DNA from: Haloarchaeobius sp. FL176
Lineage (GTDB): Archaea; Halobacteriota; Halobacteria; Halobacteriales; Natrialbaceae
Assembly (NCBI RefSeq): GCF_024609245.1
Contig: NZ_JANJYH010000012.1
Span: 1-64,000, forward strand
Direction: 5' to 3'
DNA: 64,000 bases
Shown here piece by piece: positions 18,429 through 28,524 of the stretch. A program made the translations under genes and the position numbers. The stretch's first letter is position 1. Each line of letters opens with the position of its first letter. The notes beneath the pieces are model-generated. The model searched no databases. It was not told the origin of the DNA and was given only the letters and a program-made list of their open reading frames with translations.

Positions 18429-19178
18429 ATGTGTGGACGGTACAGCCTGTTCGCCGACACCGACGAGCTGGCGGCGGCGTTCGACGTCCGGGTGCCCGAG
18501 CGGTTCGAGCCGCGGTACAACGCCGCGCCGGGACAGGACCTGCCGGTGATTCGCAGCGACGGTGACGACGAGCTCTCGTACGCGAACTGGGGGCTGGTCC
18601 CGTCGTGGGCCGACGACCCGGCGGAGGCGAACAAGCCGATCAACGCGCGGTCGGAGACGGTGCGGGAGAAACCGACGTTCCGGGCGGCCTTCGAGTCGCA
18701 ATCAGTGGGTGACGGCGGCGACGACGAGGCTACCGTCGGTCGCTGTCTCGTCCCCGCCGACGGCTTCTACGAGTGGGTGGAGACCGGCGGCGGCAAGCAG
18801 CCCTACCGGGTGACGATGCAGGACGACCGCCCGTTCGCGATGGCCGGGCTGTTCGCCGTCTGGGAGGGCGTCGAGCGCCAGCCCGGGCTCGACGCGTTCG
18901 CGGGTGGGTCGGCCGAGCCGGAGACGAAACGCCACGTCTCCTTCACCGTGCTGACGACGGAACCGAACGAACTCGTGGCGGACCTGCACCACCGGATGGC
19001 GGTGCTGCTCGCGCCGGACGAGTACGAGACGTGGCTGCACGGCGACGCCGAGGATGCCGAAGCACTGCTCGACCCCTATCCTGCTGACGGGATGCGGACG
19101 TACCCGGTGTCGACGGCGGTGAACGACCCGTCGAACGACGGGCCGATGGTGGTCGAACCGGCCGACGGGAAGGGGTGA
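18429..19178 (+). CDS. SRAP/YedK-HMCES family protein
   Basis: 249 aa. The SOS response-associated peptidase family forms a thiazolidine crosslink with abasic sites in single-stranded DNA and so shields them. All hallmarks are present: Cys2 right after the initiator Met (MCGRYSLF), INARSET, GFYEW with the catalytic Glu, and the His of LHHRM. The start is fixed because Cys2 must be N-terminal after Met removal. The gene stands alone between the tail protein and convergent phoD. Together with uvrB, uvrC and udg it adds to the DNA repair genes of the window. Confidence 0.93.
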   Translation: MCGRYSLFADTDELAAAFDVRVPERFEPRYNAAPGQDLPVIRSDGDDELSYANWGLVPSWADDPAEANKPINARSETVREKPTFRAAFESQSVGDGGDDEATVGRCLVPADGFYEWVETGGGKQPYRVTMQDDRPFAMAGLFAVWEGVERQPGLDAFAGGSAEPETKRHVSFTVLTTEPNELVADLHHRMAVLLAPDEYETWLHGDAEDAEALLDPYPADGMRTYPVSTAVNDPSNDGPMVVEPADGKG

Positions 19179-19229
19179 GGGACGGGTGTCTGGTCGACGG
19201 TCACGACGTGGTGTGGCCGTCGCGTTGCG

Positions 19230-20969
19230 CTACTCCAGGTACAGCTCTTCGAGTTCGATCTCGCCGTTCGGGGTGCGGTACTCGGCGAGCTTCTCCTTCG
19301 TCGCGTCCGTCGAGTTCTCCTCCTTGTCGACGCTGTAGACGGTGTAGTTGCACTCCTCGGTGGTGAACTCGACGACGGCGTAGCCGTGGTGGTGCCAGTC
19401 GAGGTACTGGATGTGCTCGTTCTGGTCCATCGCGATGCTGGTGAGCGCGTCGCGGTCCCAGTCGTCGGGGAAGTCGATGACGTCGGCGGCGTTGACGCTC
19501 GTGACCGACGGCGTCATGAGCTCGACACCGACGCGGTCGTAGTCCCACTGCCAGTCGATCTCACCGTAGCCCTCCATCATGTAGCCGGCCATCGCGCAGT
19601 GGAGGTCGCCGGTGAGCGTGACGAAGTTCTGCGGGTCGGTCTCCTTGACGTGCTGCAGCAGCTCCCAGCGCTCGTACTGGAAGCCGTCCCAGGAGTCGTG
19701 GACGAACTCGACCTGATTGAAGCCGTCGCCCTTGGTCAGCGGCATGTTGAGCACCTCGTTCGCCCAGGTGGTCCAGGTGGCGTCGGAGCCGGCGACCCAC
19801 GACTCGAACCAGGCCTGCTGTTCGTCGCCGAGGACGGTCCGGTCCTCGGCCTCCTCGTCGGTGCAGGTGACGGTCGCGTCCTCGCACGGTGGGCCGTCGC
19901 GGTAGAGGCGTTCGTCGGTGAACGCGAGGTCGACGAGGTCGCCGAAGCGGAACTGTCGCCAGAGCTGGAACTGCTCGTGCAGCTGCTCGGCGGCGGGGTC
20001 GTACTCGACGCGCATCGGCATGTGCTCGACCCAGGCCTGGATGCCGTTTGCCGTGATTTCGAGCGCGGTCTCCGGGTCGTCGCCGCCCTCCTTGTCGGGG
20101 AGGACCGGCGATTCTGTCGCGTAGTCCCAGTAGCGGTTGTTGCCGATCTCGTGGTCGTCCCAGCCGGCGATGATGGTGTGCTGTTCGAGGCCCTCCTGAA
20201 GGAGCGGGTCGGCCTTGTACGTGTTGTAGAGGTGCCGGAAGTCGCCGACGGACTCGGCGAGGGACTCGCCGCTGGGGAGTTCGAGGTCGCGTCCGGGCTT
20301 GACGCCTTCCGTCGGGGAGACGTACGCGCCGTCGGCGGACTCGTAGATGAAGTCGCCGAGGTGGACGAGGAAGTCGACGTCCTCGTTCGCGAGGTGGTGG
20401 TACGCGCCGTAGTAGCCGTTCTGGTAGTCCTGACAGGTGATGACGGCGAACGACACCGACTCGACGCTCTCGTCGGGCGTGGGGAGCGTCCGGAGTCGCC
20501 CGGTGCGTGTGGCGGTGTCGCCGTAGACGAACCGGTAGTGGTAGAACCGGTCGCTGTCGAGTTCGCCGTCGAGGTCGACGGTGACGGTGTAGTCGTGTTC
20601 GGGGCCGATCTCCCCCGCCGGGACGCTGCCCTCGAATACGATGTCGTCGAGAGCCTCGTCTGTCGCGACCTGCACACCGAGCGCCTGGCCGTCCTGGTAC
20701 GCTGGGGGAGCGACTCGTGTCCAGACGAGCGCACCCGCAGCCGTGGGGCCGCCGCTCATCACGGACTGGGGGAACGTGTCGTCGGGGTCCGCTACGGGGT
20801 CGACCGAGAACAGGGAGTCGGCGCCGCCGTCGTCCGGTGCGACCGGCTCGGCGATAGCCCGCTCGCCGAGCATGCTCGCGAGACCGCCAGCTACAGCGGT
20901 AGTGCCGACGCTCCGCAGGAAGCCGCGTCGGTTGGTCTGTACGTGCCGAGGAGTGCCATCGTCGGACAT
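19230..20969 (-). CDS. phoD: PhoD-type alkaline phosphatase/phosphodiesterase
   Basis: 579 aa from ATG 20969 (a GTG 21 bases upstream is also possible). The N-terminus carries a twin-arginine signal (TNRRGFLRSVG followed by a hydrophobic stretch), so it is exported folded by Tat. An N-terminal beta domain is followed by the metallophosphatase core with metal-site motifs LVHLGDFIYE, GWDDHEIGNN and LTGDLHCAMA. It releases phosphate from external mono- or diesters, probably with Ca and Fe. Upstream is a strongly AT-rich promoter region shared with the thermosome gene. Confidence 0.94.
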   Translation of the reverse strand: MSDDGTPRHVQTNRRGFLRSVGTTAVAGGLASMLGERAIAEPVAPDDGGADSLFSVDPVADPDDTFPQSVMSGGPTAAGALVWTRVAPPAYQDGQALGVQVATDEALDDIVFEGSVPAGEIGPEHDYTVTVDLDGELDSDRFYHYRFVYGDTATRTGRLRTLPTPDESVESVSFAVITCQDYQNGYYGAYHHLANEDVDFLVHLGDFIYESADGAYVSPTEGVKPGRDLELPSGESLAESVGDFRHLYNTYKADPLLQEGLEQHTIIAGWDDHEIGNNRYWDYATESPVLPDKEGGDDPETALEITANGIQAWVEHMPMRVEYDPAAEQLHEQFQLWRQFRFGDLVDLAFTDERLYRDGPPCEDATVTCTDEEAEDRTVLGDEQQAWFESWVAGSDATWTTWANEVLNMPLTKGDGFNQVEFVHDSWDGFQYERWELLQHVKETDPQNFVTLTGDLHCAMAGYMMEGYGEIDWQWDYDRVGVELMTPSVTSVNAADVIDFPDDWDRDALTSIAMDQNEHIQYLDWHHHGYAVVEFTTEECNYTVYSVDKEENSTDATKEKLAEYRTPNGEIELEELYLE

Positions 20970-21329
20970 CGAGTAGGGGCTCTCCGGCACCCGTCATCAA
21001 AGTATCGGAAATAATATATTTTTGGTTTCCAATAGCAATATCGAATAAGGGCCGTATATTTACTGTACTATAGTTAGGAATTTACCAATAGTATAAAAAC
21101 AATATCAGTACAACCGCGCTCGGCAGCGACGGCCCGAGCAGCGATATATAAATACGGGGGATTGCGGTCGCCCGCACACGTCTGTGTCGTGTTACTGATT
21201 GTCAATGTGGCCGCAAGAATGGGTCGCAGTACTGCGGTTCTGTCGACCAGACTCGAACACCACCGGGCCGAGGGCGAGAGACGGAACACCAACTTTTATA
21301 TAGAATCACATTCATAGATTCGAGTGACC
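20970..21329. promoter_or_regulatory. AT-rich divergent promoter region of phoD and the thermosome gene
   Basis: The first 140 bases are far richer in A and T than the flanks. On the minus strand AATATATTA around 21015-21025 suits a TATA box for phoD. On the plus strand TTTATATA (21295-21302) lies about 30 bases before the thermosome ATG, giving a very short leader. The middle part shows no gene. Phosphate-responsive sites are plausible but not identified. Confidence 0.5.
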
Positions 21330-22982
21330 ATGAGCCAGCGAATGCAGCAGGGACAGCCGATGATCGTGATGTCCGAGGAATCCCAGCGCGTCAAGGACCG
21401 TGACGCGCAGGAGTACAACATCCAGGCCGCTCGCGCGGTCGCCGAGGCCGTACGCTCCACACTCGGCCCGAAAGGCATGGACAAGATGCTCGTCGACTCG
21501 ATGGGTGACGTGACCATCACGAACGACGGCGTCACCATCCTGAAGGAGATGGACATCGACAACCCGACGGCCGAGATGATCATCGAGGTCGCCGAGACGC
21601 AGGAGGACGAGGCCGGCGACGGCACCACGACGGCCGTCGCGGTCGCGGGTGAGCTCCTGAAGAATGCCGAGGACCTCCTCGAGCAGGACATCCACCCGAC
21701 CGCCATCATCAAGGGCTTCCACCTCGCCAGCCAGCAGGCCCGCGAGGAAATCGACGACATCTCCGAGCACGTCGACGCCGACGACGAGGACCTCCTCCGG
21801 AAGGTCGCCGAGACCTCGATGACCGGCAAGGGTGCCGAGCTCGACAAGGAGCTCCTCGCCCAGATCATCGTCGAGGCCATCAGCTCGGTCACCGTCGAAG
21901 GCCAGGTCGACATGCAGTACCTCAACATCGAGACCCAGACGGGTCAGTCCGCCTCCAACTCCGAGCTCCTGAAGGGCGCGGTCATCGACAAGGACCCCGT
22001 CCACGACAACATGCCGAAGTCCGCCGAGGAGGCGAACATTCTGCTGCTCAACGAGGCCGTCGAGATCGAGGAGACCGACGTCGACACCGAGGTCAACGTC
22101 ACGGACCCGAGCCAGCTTCAGCAGTTCCTCGACCAGGAGGAGAAGCAGCTCAAGCAGAAGGTCCAGCAGATCGTCGACTCCGGCGCCGACGTCGTCTTCT
22201 GCCAGAAGGGCATCGACGACCTCGCCCAGCACTACCTCGCGAAGGAGGGCATCCTCGCCGTCCGTCGCGTCAAGAAGGCCGACGTGCGCTTCCTGCGCGA
22301 GATCCTCGGCGCGAACATCGTCTCCGACCTGGACGACTTCGGTACCGAGGACCTCGGCTTCGGTAACGTCGAGCGCGACGACGAGGACGAGCTGTTCTAC
22401 GTCAAGGGCGCGGAGAACGCCCACGGCGTGACGCTCCTCCTGCGCGGCTCCACCGACCACGTCGTCGACGAGCTGGAGCGCGGTGTCAGCGACGCGCTCG
22501 ACGTCGTCGCACAGACCGTCTCCGACGGCCGCGTCGTCGCTGGCGGCGGTGCCATCGAGGTCGAGGTCGCGGACCGTCTCCGCAGCTTCGCCGACAGCGT
22601 CGAGGGCCGCGAGCAGCTGGCCGTCGAGGCGTTCGCCGACTCGCTGGAGCTCGTCCCCCGCGTCCTCGCCGAGAACGCCGGGCTGGACTCCATCGACACG
22701 CTCGTCGACCTGCGCGCTGCCCACGAGGGCGGCGACAAGCGCGCCGGGCTGAACGTCTTTACCGGCGACGTCAAGGACACCTTCGAGGCCGGCATCGTCG
22801 AGCCCGCTCACTCCAAGGAGCAGGCGCTGAGCTCGGCCACCGAGGCCGCGAACCTCGTCCTCAAGATCGACGACATCATCTCCGCTGGAGACCTGAGCAC
22901 CGACAAGGGCGACGACGAGGGCGGCGCACCCGGCGGCATGGGCGGCATGGGTGGCATGGGCGGTATGGGCGGTGCGATGTAA
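21330..22982 (+). CDS. ths: Thermosome subunit (group II chaperonin)
   Basis: 550 aa from ATG 21330. ATP-driven folding chamber of archaea, a hetero-oligomer of CCT-like subunits. Signatures include RSTLGPKGMDKMLVDSMGD, the ATP site GDGTTTAVAVAGELL, and a C-terminal Gly/Met repeat tail (GGMGGMGGMGG) as in other haloarchaeal subunits. The promoter is strong and close to the start, in keeping with heat induction. Haloarchaea carry two or three paralogs. Which one this is cannot be decided here. Confidence 0.97.
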   Translation: MSQRMQQGQPMIVMSEESQRVKDRDAQEYNIQAARAVAEAVRSTLGPKGMDKMLVDSMGDVTITNDGVTILKEMDIDNPTAEMIIEVAETQEDEAGDGTTTAVAVAGELLKNAEDLLEQDIHPTAIIKGFHLASQQAREEIDDISEHVDADDEDLLRKVAETSMTGKGAELDKELLAQIIVEAISSVTVEGQVDMQYLNIETQTGQSASNSELLKGAVIDKDPVHDNMPKSAEEANILLLNEAVEIEETDVDTEVNVTDPSQLQQFLDQEEKQLKQKVQQIVDSGADVVFCQKGIDDLAQHYLAKEGILAVRRVKKADVRFLREILGANIVSDLDDFGTEDLGFGNVERDDEDELFYVKGAENAHGVTLLLRGSTDHVVDELERGVSDALDVVAQTVSDGRVVAGGGAIEVEVADRLRSFADSVEGREQLAVEAFADSLELVPRVLAENAGLDSIDTLVDLRAAHEGGDKRAGLNVFTGDVKDTFEAGIVEPAHSKEQALSSATEAANLVLKIDDIISAGDLSTDKGDDEGGAPGGMGGMGGMGGMGGAM

Positions 22983-23113
22983 GTTCGGTCGCACCTGTCA
23001 CCCGCTTCCGCACGCCGCATCGACGCGAACCCGACCCGATTCTTTCGATCGCTCGCCCGGCAGTGGCGACGCTGTCGGTCGCTGCAGTCCGTTCGCCGCC
23101 GTGCCCCGCCGGC

Positions 23114-24466
23114 TCAGTCGCCGCGTCGGCCAGGGTGGGACTCGTGGAGTCGAGGCCGGCCGAGCATGGTCTCGCGGAGCGTGTCGCCCTCGTAGCGTTC
23201 ACGAAGCAGTCCCCGCTCGCGGAGTTCGGGGACGACCATGTCGACGAAGTCGGAGAGGGTGTCGGGCCGGGCGGCCTCCTTGACGTTGAAGCCGTCGACG
23301 CCGACCTCCTCGTACCAGTACGCGAGCTCGTCGGCGACCTGCTCGGGGGTGCCGACGACGACGGGGGAGGTCGTGCCGAGCCCGGCGAACTCGGCCATCT
23401 CCCGCACCGTCCACTCGCTCTCGCCGCCGGCGAACGCGTTGACGGTGCCCTGGATGGCCTCGGTCTCGATGCGCTCGATGCGCTGGTCGGGGTCGAGTTC
23501 CGAGAGGTCCATATCGACGAAGCCAGACAGCAGCGCGAGCACGCCCTCGACATCGACGTGGTCGCGGTAGCTCTCCGCCTTCGCCTCGGCCAGTTCCTCG
23601 GTCGCGCCGACGATGGGGACGATGCCCGGGAAGAAGAGCAGCTCGTCGGGGTCGCGACCGTGCTCGGCCGCGCGCTCGCGGAGGTCGGCCATGTAGTCGG
23701 TCACCTGTCCGGGGGTCGGCTGGCTGACGAAGACGGCCTCGGCGTTCCGGGCGGCGAACTCGCGGCCGCGGTCGCTGGAGCCGGCCTGGTAGATGACCGG
23801 CGTGCGCTGGGGCGAGGGCTCGCAGCCGTGGGGGCCGGGGACGGCGAAGTGCTCGCCGTCGTGGTCGATGGCGTGGACCTTCCCGGGGTCGCTGAAGCGA
23901 CCGCCCTCGCGGTCCCGGACGACTGCGTCATCCTCCCAGGAGTCTTCCCAGAGGGCGTAACAGACGTCCATGAACTCCGCGGCGCGGTCGTAGCGCTCGT
24001 CGTGGTCCATGCGGGCGTCGAGCCCGAGGTTCGCGGCCGCGGACTCGAGGTAGGAGGTGACGACGTTGAACGCGACGCGACCGTCGGTGACGTGGTCGAG
24101 CGTCGAGAACTCGCGGGCGAGCTGGTAGGGGTGGGTGTACGAGGTGGACTTCGTGATGGCGAAGCCGAGGCGGTCGGTCACCTCGGCCATCGCGGGCACG
24201 AGGTACGCGGGGTCGTTCGAGGGGGTCTGTACCGCGCGCTCGATGGTGGGGTCGCGGTCGTCCTCGTAGACGTCGTAGATGCCGCGCACGTCGGCGAAGA
24301 ACACGCCATCGAAGCCGCCGCGTTCGGCGGTGCGTGCGACCTCTGTCCAGTACTCACGGTCGCTGTAGCGTGTGGACTGGTCACCGGGGTGACGCCACGA
24401 CCCCACGGTGACGTGCTCCACCGAGTTCATCGTGAACAGGTTGAGGTGCATCCCGTCGTCGGTCAT
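23114..24466 (-). CDS. Flavin-dependent monooxygenase (LLM class, NtaA/SnaA/DszA type)
   Basis: 450 aa from ATG 24466. Luciferase-like TIM barrel using FMNH2. Family motifs: YSDREYWTEVARTAERGGFDGVFFAD near the N-terminus, STLDHVTDGRVAFNVVTS, and PVIYQAGSSDRGREFAARNAEAVF. NtaA-type enzymes oxidise chelators, sulfur heterocycles and related small molecules. The substrate is unknown. A reductase partner is not adjacent. The ATP-grasp gene 84 bases upstream on the same strand may be co-transcribed. Confidence 0.88.
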   Translation of the reverse strand: MTDDGMHLNLFTMNSVEHVTVGSWRHPGDQSTRYSDREYWTEVARTAERGGFDGVFFADVRGIYDVYEDDRDPTIERAVQTPSNDPAYLVPAMAEVTDRLGFAITKSTSYTHPYQLAREFSTLDHVTDGRVAFNVVTSYLESAAANLGLDARMDHDERYDRAAEFMDVCYALWEDSWEDDAVVRDREGGRFSDPGKVHAIDHDGEHFAVPGPHGCEPSPQRTPVIYQAGSSDRGREFAARNAEAVFVSQPTPGQVTDYMADLRERAAEHGRDPDELLFFPGIVPIVGATEELAEAKAESYRDHVDVEGVLALLSGFVDMDLSELDPDQRIERIETEAIQGTVNAFAGGESEWTVREMAEFAGLGTTSPVVVGTPEQVADELAYWYEEVGVDGFNVKEAARPDTLSDFVDMVVPELRERGLLRERYEGDTLRETMLGRPRLHESHPGRRGD

Positions 24467-24550
24467 GGACGACCACAGGGTCGCTACGGGGTAATGGGGG
24501 TCGGTACCGGCGACATCGGCGGGTTCTCCCGCCGCCGCTGGCACCGGACC

Positions 24551-25804
24551 TCAGCAGGCGCAGTAGTACTCCCGGGTGCCGAGCTCCGTCCGGAGCAGCT
24601 GGTAAGTCGGCTCCGGGTCCTCCGGGCGGTAAACCCCGGTGACGATGCCGTCGTCGCCGTCGACGCGACCGGACGCGAGGGCGGTCCACTCCTCGCGCGA
24701 AAGCACGTCGCGGCCGCCGTCGGCGAGCCCGTGGAGGTAGTCCGCGAGGTACACCCAGCGCGGCTCGCGGCGGGGGCCGGGCTCGTAGCTGGCGTCGGTG
24801 GCGTCGGCGTACGCGGCCATCGGGAGGTTCGCACCGGCGGCGACGGGGAGGCCGATCCACTTCCACGGACGGGTGTTCACGTCGAGCAGGACGTAGGTCT
24901 CGCGCTCGCGGTCGTAGACGAACTCGGCCTCACTGATGCCGTGGTAGCCGGCGGCGTCGAGGACGGCGAGGGCCCGTTCCCTGAGGTCGGGGTCGTCGAC
25001 GACGTCGACGACGCAGGAGGTGCCGTAGCCCCGCGGGTGCCGGACCCTGGCGTTGCCGACCACGCCCAGCGGCGCACCCGACTCGGGGACGTACGACGCG
25101 AGCGAGCGGTCCTCGCCCTCGGCCACGTCGACGCGCTCCTGGGCCATCACGCGGATGCCCGCGTCGCCCGCCCCCTCGACGACGTCGCGGTACTCGTCGC
25201 GGCCGGTAACCTCGACGACGTTCGTGCCCAGGGCCTCCTCGAACTCGCGTTTCCGGGCCGGTTTGAGCACGAGCGGGAACCCGAGCTCGGCGGCCGCCGC
25301 GTCGGCGCTACGGACCGGCGGCCCGTCGCCGTCGACCCCCGTCTCCTCGAGTCGGTACGTCTCCGGGTACGGGACGTCGAGCTCGTCACAGAGCGCGTAC
25401 AGCGACGTCTTGTCGAGGACGGCGTCGATGGTCCCGGGGGCAAAGGGCAGGCAAACGCCGTCAGGGGTGGTGTCGGCCAGCCCGTGGACCCACTCGTCCA
25501 TGCAGCCGAAGGCGACGGGCTCGTGTTCGAGGGCGTCGGCGACGGCCTCGACGTCCGCCCGGAAGCCGTCGGCGTCGTCCAGGGGGTAGGTGACGGCACC
25601 GGCGGCGGCGACGGCGGTCGACCCCGGTGCGACGCCGTCGGGGGTGCGGTCGAGTGCGACGACGGGGACGTCGTGGGCCGCCAGCGCGCGGGCGACGCCG
25701 AGTCCCGTGACGTGTGCGTTGCAGACGATGGCCGGCGGTCGGTCGAACGTGCGGTCGGCGAGGTGGTCGACCAGGCCGTCGGCCGTCCGGAAGCGCGTGC
25801 TCAT
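24551..25804 (-). CDS. ATP-grasp carboxylate-amine ligase
   Basis: 417 aa. A Rossmann-like N-terminus (AIVCNAHVTGLGVARALAAHDVPVVALD) is followed by an ATP-grasp fold with FPLVLKPARK for nucleotide binding and FVYDRERETYVLLDVNTRPW for the metal-binding Glu/Asn. Relatives join a carboxylate to an amine, in pathways such as peptide-like cofactors or polar lipid headgroups. The product is unknown. The last residues, EYYCAC, hold two Cys. Likely in one transcript with the flavin monooxygenase. Confidence 0.82.
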   Translation of the reverse strand: MSTRFRTADGLVDHLADRTFDRPPAIVCNAHVTGLGVARALAAHDVPVVALDRTPDGVAPGSTAVAAAGAVTYPLDDADGFRADVEAVADALEHEPVAFGCMDEWVHGLADTTPDGVCLPFAPGTIDAVLDKTSLYALCDELDVPYPETYRLEETGVDGDGPPVRSADAAAAELGFPLVLKPARKREFEEALGTNVVEVTGRDEYRDVVEGAGDAGIRVMAQERVDVAEGEDRSLASYVPESGAPLGVVGNARVRHPRGYGTSCVVDVVDDPDLRERALAVLDAAGYHGISEAEFVYDRERETYVLLDVNTRPWKWIGLPVAAGANLPMAAYADATDASYEPGPRREPRWVYLADYLHGLADGGRDVLSREEWTALASGRVDGDDGIVTGVYRPEDPEPTYQLLRTELGTREYYCAC

Positions 25805-25865
25805 CGGTGGCCACTACCCACATCCGAGACAAAAGGAGTGCGTTATCGGCAGTCCCCGCTGGCGG

Positions 25866-26324
25866 TCAGTCGTCCACTTCGAGCGAGAACTGTTCGTTCT
25901 CGCAGACGGAGTTCAGCACGACGCTGGTGTTCGACTCGTTGATCTCGGGGTCGGTGAGCAGGCGCTTGATCTGCTCGTTCATCCCGTCCGTGTCGGTGAA
26001 CTTCCCGATGGCGATGACGTCGTAGTCGCCGGTGACCTCGTAGACGGAGACCATCTGCTTCTCCGCCCGGAGTCTGTCGGTGATGTCGGGGAGGGCACTC
26101 CCCTCGACTTTGAGCTGGAGGATGGCGGTCACGTCGTACCCGAGCAGGTCGTAGTCCACCTTCGGCGTGTAGCCACGGATGACCCCGTCGTCCTCCAGCG
26201 CGGAGACGTGGTTCGAGACCGTCGTCACCGAGACGTCGAGCTGCTCGGCGAGGCTCCGAAGGCTCGCGTCGCCGTTGTCCAGAAGTGCATTCACCAACTT
26301 CGCGTCGAGATTTTCGTACGTCAT
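25866..26324 (-). CDS. lrp: Lrp/AsnC-family transcriptional regulator
   Basis: 152 aa from ATG 26324 (GTG 26333 would add three residues). N-terminal helix-turn-helix ([31 protein letters not shown]) and C-terminal RAM ligand-binding domain (about 65-145, [18 protein letters not shown]). It is divergent from glnA with 126 bases between. The lrp-glnA pairing is known in haloarchaea, where this regulator acts on glutamine synthetase and other amino-acid genes. Glutamine or another amino acid is the likely ligand. Confidence 0.93.
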   Translation of the reverse strand: MTYENLDAKLVNALLDNGDASLRSLAEQLDVSVTTVSNHVSALEDDGVIRGYTPKVDYDLLGYDVTAILQLKVEGSALPDITDRLRAEKQMVSVYEVTGDYDVIAIGKFTDTDGMNEQIKRLLTDPEINESNTSVVLNSVCENEQFSLEVDD

Positions 26325-26450
26325 TGTATCCACCGTACGCTCCCAGCCATTAGAAGTTTACGAACATTCAATTCAGGACGCCTCTCCCGAGATTTGCGTA
26401 TAACAGTAGGGTTTTAGTACTGGCAATGGTTGGATTAGTCGACCAGAAAG
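26325..26450. promoter_or_regulatory. Divergent lrp/glnA promoter region
   Basis: GGGTTTTAGTACTGG near 26409-26423 supplies a TATA-like element about 30 bases before the glnA ATG. GTTTACGAACATTCAATTC (around 26355-26373) is AT-rich and is the likely promoter and regulator-binding zone for lrp. No perfect palindrome was found. Confidence 0.4.
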
Positions 26451-27806
26451 ATGACAAGCGGAAACTTCAGTGCGGAGGAGGAAGCTGTGCTCGAACAGAT
26501 CGAGGAAGAGAACGTGGACTTCCTGCGGCTCCAGTTCACGGACATCCTCGGGACCGTCAAGAACGTCTCCGTCCCGGCGAGCCAGGCCGAGAAGGCGTTC
26601 GAGGAGGGGATATACTTCGACGGGTCGTCCATCGACGGCTTCGTGCGCATCCAGGAATCGGACATGCGGCTCGACCCCGACCCGACGACGTTCGCGGTCC
26701 TGCCGTGGCGGAACACGGACGAGAGCGCGGCTGCCCGGCTCATCTGTGACGTCATCAACACGTCCACCGGCGAGCCGTTCTCCGGCGACCCGCGTGGCGT
26801 CCTCAAGCGCGCCATCGAGCGCGCCGAGGAGCTTGGATACACCGTCAACGCCGCCCCCGAGCCGGAGTTCTTCCTGTTCGAGGAGGACGAAGACGGCTAC
26901 GCCACCACGAAGACCAGCGACGCCGGTGGCTACTTCGACCTCGCACCGAAGGACCTCGCGAGCGACGTCCGCAAGGACATCATCTTCGGGCTGGAGTCGA
27001 TGGGTTTCGACATCGAGGCCTCGCACCACGAGGTCGCACAGGGCCAGCACGAGATCAACTTCGAGTACGACGACGCCCTCTCGACCGCCGACAACGTCGC
27101 GACGTTCCGCTCCGTCGTCCGCGCCATCGCGGCCGAACACGACCAGCACGCGACGTTCATGCCCAAGCCAATCCCGCGTATCAACGGCTCCGGCATGCAC
27201 ACGCACCTCTCGCTGTTCACCGAGGACGGCGAGAACGCGTTCCACGACGGCGACGACGAGTTCGACCTGAGCGAGACCGCCAAGCAGTTCACGGCGGGCA
27301 TCCTCGAGCACGCGCCGGCCATCACCGCGGTGACGAACCCGACGGTGAACTCCTACAAGCGCCTGGTGCCGGGCTACGAGGCACCGGTGTACGTCGCGTG
27401 GTCCGACCGGAACCGCTCCGCGCTCATCCGCAAGCCCGCCGCCCGCGTCCCGGCGGCGAGCCGCATCGAGGCGCGCTTCCCGGACCCGTCGTGTAACCCG
27501 TACCTCGCCTTCGCCGCGCTCATCCACGCGGGCCTGGAAGGCATCGAGCAGGGCCTCGACTGCCCGGACCCCATCCGAGAGAACATCTACGAGTTCGACG
27601 AGGCAAAGCGCGAGGAGTACGGCATCGAGACGCTCCCGACCAACCTCGGGGAGGCCGTCGACGCACTCGAGGCGGACGAAGTCGTCGCCAGCGCACTCGG
27701 CGAGCACGTCTACGAGAAGTTCACCGAGGCCAAGCGCGCCGAGTTCAAGGACTACCTCGTCGACGTCTCCGAGTGGGAGATCGACCGGTACCTCGAGAAG
27801 TACTGA
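26451..27806 (+). CDS. glnA: Glutamine synthetase, type I
   Basis: 451 aa. Makes glutamine from glutamate, ammonia and ATP. Beta-grasp N-terminus ([17 protein letters not shown]) and the catalytic domain with PEPEFFLFE, the [12 protein letters not shown] metal-site region, [11 protein letters not shown] and the ATP-site [10 protein letters not shown]. The length is that of GSI-alpha, and the adenylylation Tyr motif of the GSI-beta type is not evident. Divergent lrp is the likely regulator. Confidence 0.97.
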   Translation: MTSGNFSAEEEAVLEQIEEENVDFLRLQFTDILGTVKNVSVPASQAEKAFEEGIYFDGSSIDGFVRIQESDMRLDPDPTTFAVLPWRNTDESAAARLICDVINTSTGEPFSGDPRGVLKRAIERAEELGYTVNAAPEPEFFLFEEDEDGYATTKTSDAGGYFDLAPKDLASDVRKDIIFGLESMGFDIEASHHEVAQGQHEINFEYDDALSTADNVATFRSVVRAIAAEHDQHATFMPKPIPRINGSGMHTHLSLFTEDGENAFHDGDDEFDLSETAKQFTAGILEHAPAITAVTNPTVNSYKRLVPGYEAPVYVAWSDRNRSALIRKPAARVPAASRIEARFPDPSCNPYLAFAALIHAGLEGIEQGLDCPDPIRENIYEFDEAKREEYGIETLPTNLGEAVDALEADEVVASALGEHVYEKFTEAKRAEFKDYLVDVSEWEIDRYLEKY

Positions 27807-27858
27807 GCCGACACGAATCCGTTTCTTTTGCCGCGTCGTCACGCGCCGCGAGCGCCGC

Positions 27859-28524
27859 CTAGCTCGACCGCCACTCCTGGACACGGTCCCGGAGCCGTCC
27901 CGGGATACCGAGCACGGAGAACGTCAGCCCGAAGATGACGAACAGCACGTACAGCCCGAGCGTCGACAGCCAGATGATGATCATCGCGAGCACCACCCAG
28001 CCGTCGCCCTGCAGCCGTGGGGTGTACAGCAGCCCCAGCGTCATCACCGTGCCGTAGAGCAGCACGACGTACGGGCCCCAGCCGCGGGCGTGGCCGCGCC
28101 GGAGCTTCCGTCGCACGTAACGCTTGAGGTCGCCCCGCATCTCGTCACGGTCGACCGTGCGGGACTGGACGTCGTCCTCGAACTCGGCGAGCTCCTCGCG
28201 GAGGTCGGCGACGGAGTCCTTGCTCGCGCGGCTGCCCTCGACCTCGTCTTCGAGCTCGGCCAGCCGCTCGTACAGCCGGTCGATCTGGTCGGTCCGGTCG
28301 TCGTCGCCGGAGCCACCGCTGTCGGTTCCGCCGTCGCCGTCTGGACCCCCATCGCCGGGCTCGTCGCCACCTGCGCCGCCAGCATCGCCGGAGGTGTCGG
28401 CGTCGTCCGCGCCATCGCCCGCGGGCTGCTCCGTGTCCGCGGCCTCCTCGCTCGCTGGTGCGCCGTCGTCCTCGGTTGCGTCGGTGCCCTGCTCGGTGGG
28501 GTCGTCCGTCTCGTCCTCAGGCAT
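27859..28524 (-). CDS. Acidic coiled-coil membrane protein, unknown function
   Basis: 221 aa from ATG 28524. Residues 1-75 are a disordered Asp/Gly/Ser-rich stretch, 76-130 a charged coiled coil (IDRLYERLAELEDEVEG), then a basic patch (KRYVRRKLRRGHARGWG) and two transmembrane helices (about 148-165 and 172-198). Its start overlaps the end of the YihY gene by 8 bases, so translation is probably coupled. No family is recognised. The coiled coil may tether a partner to the membrane. Confidence 0.75.
   Translation of the reverse strand: MPEDETDDPTEQGTDATEDDGAPASEEAADTEQPAGDGADDADTSGDAGGAGGDEPGDGGPDGDGGTDSGGSGDDDRTDQIDRLYERLAELEDEVEGSRASKDSVADLREELAEFEDDVQSRTVDRDEMRGDLKRYVRRKLRRGHARGWGPYVVLLYGTVMTLGLLYTPRLQGDGWVVLAMIIIWLSTLGLYVLFVIFGLTFSVLGIPGRLRDRVQEWRSS

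Noticed and set aside
19386-21014. 542-aa plus-strand frame over phoD
   Set aside because: Shadow of phoD, which has a Tat signal and metallophosphatase motifs on the other strand.
21312-22994. 560-aa frame antisense to the thermosome gene
   Set aside because: It mirrors the thermosome codons in the high-GC shadow frame, and the sense protein is unmistakable.
23063-25942. 959-aa plus-strand frame across the monooxygenase and ATP-grasp genes
   Set aside because: It is antisense to two genes with clear motifs, and its sequence is a Val/Asp/Gly shadow.
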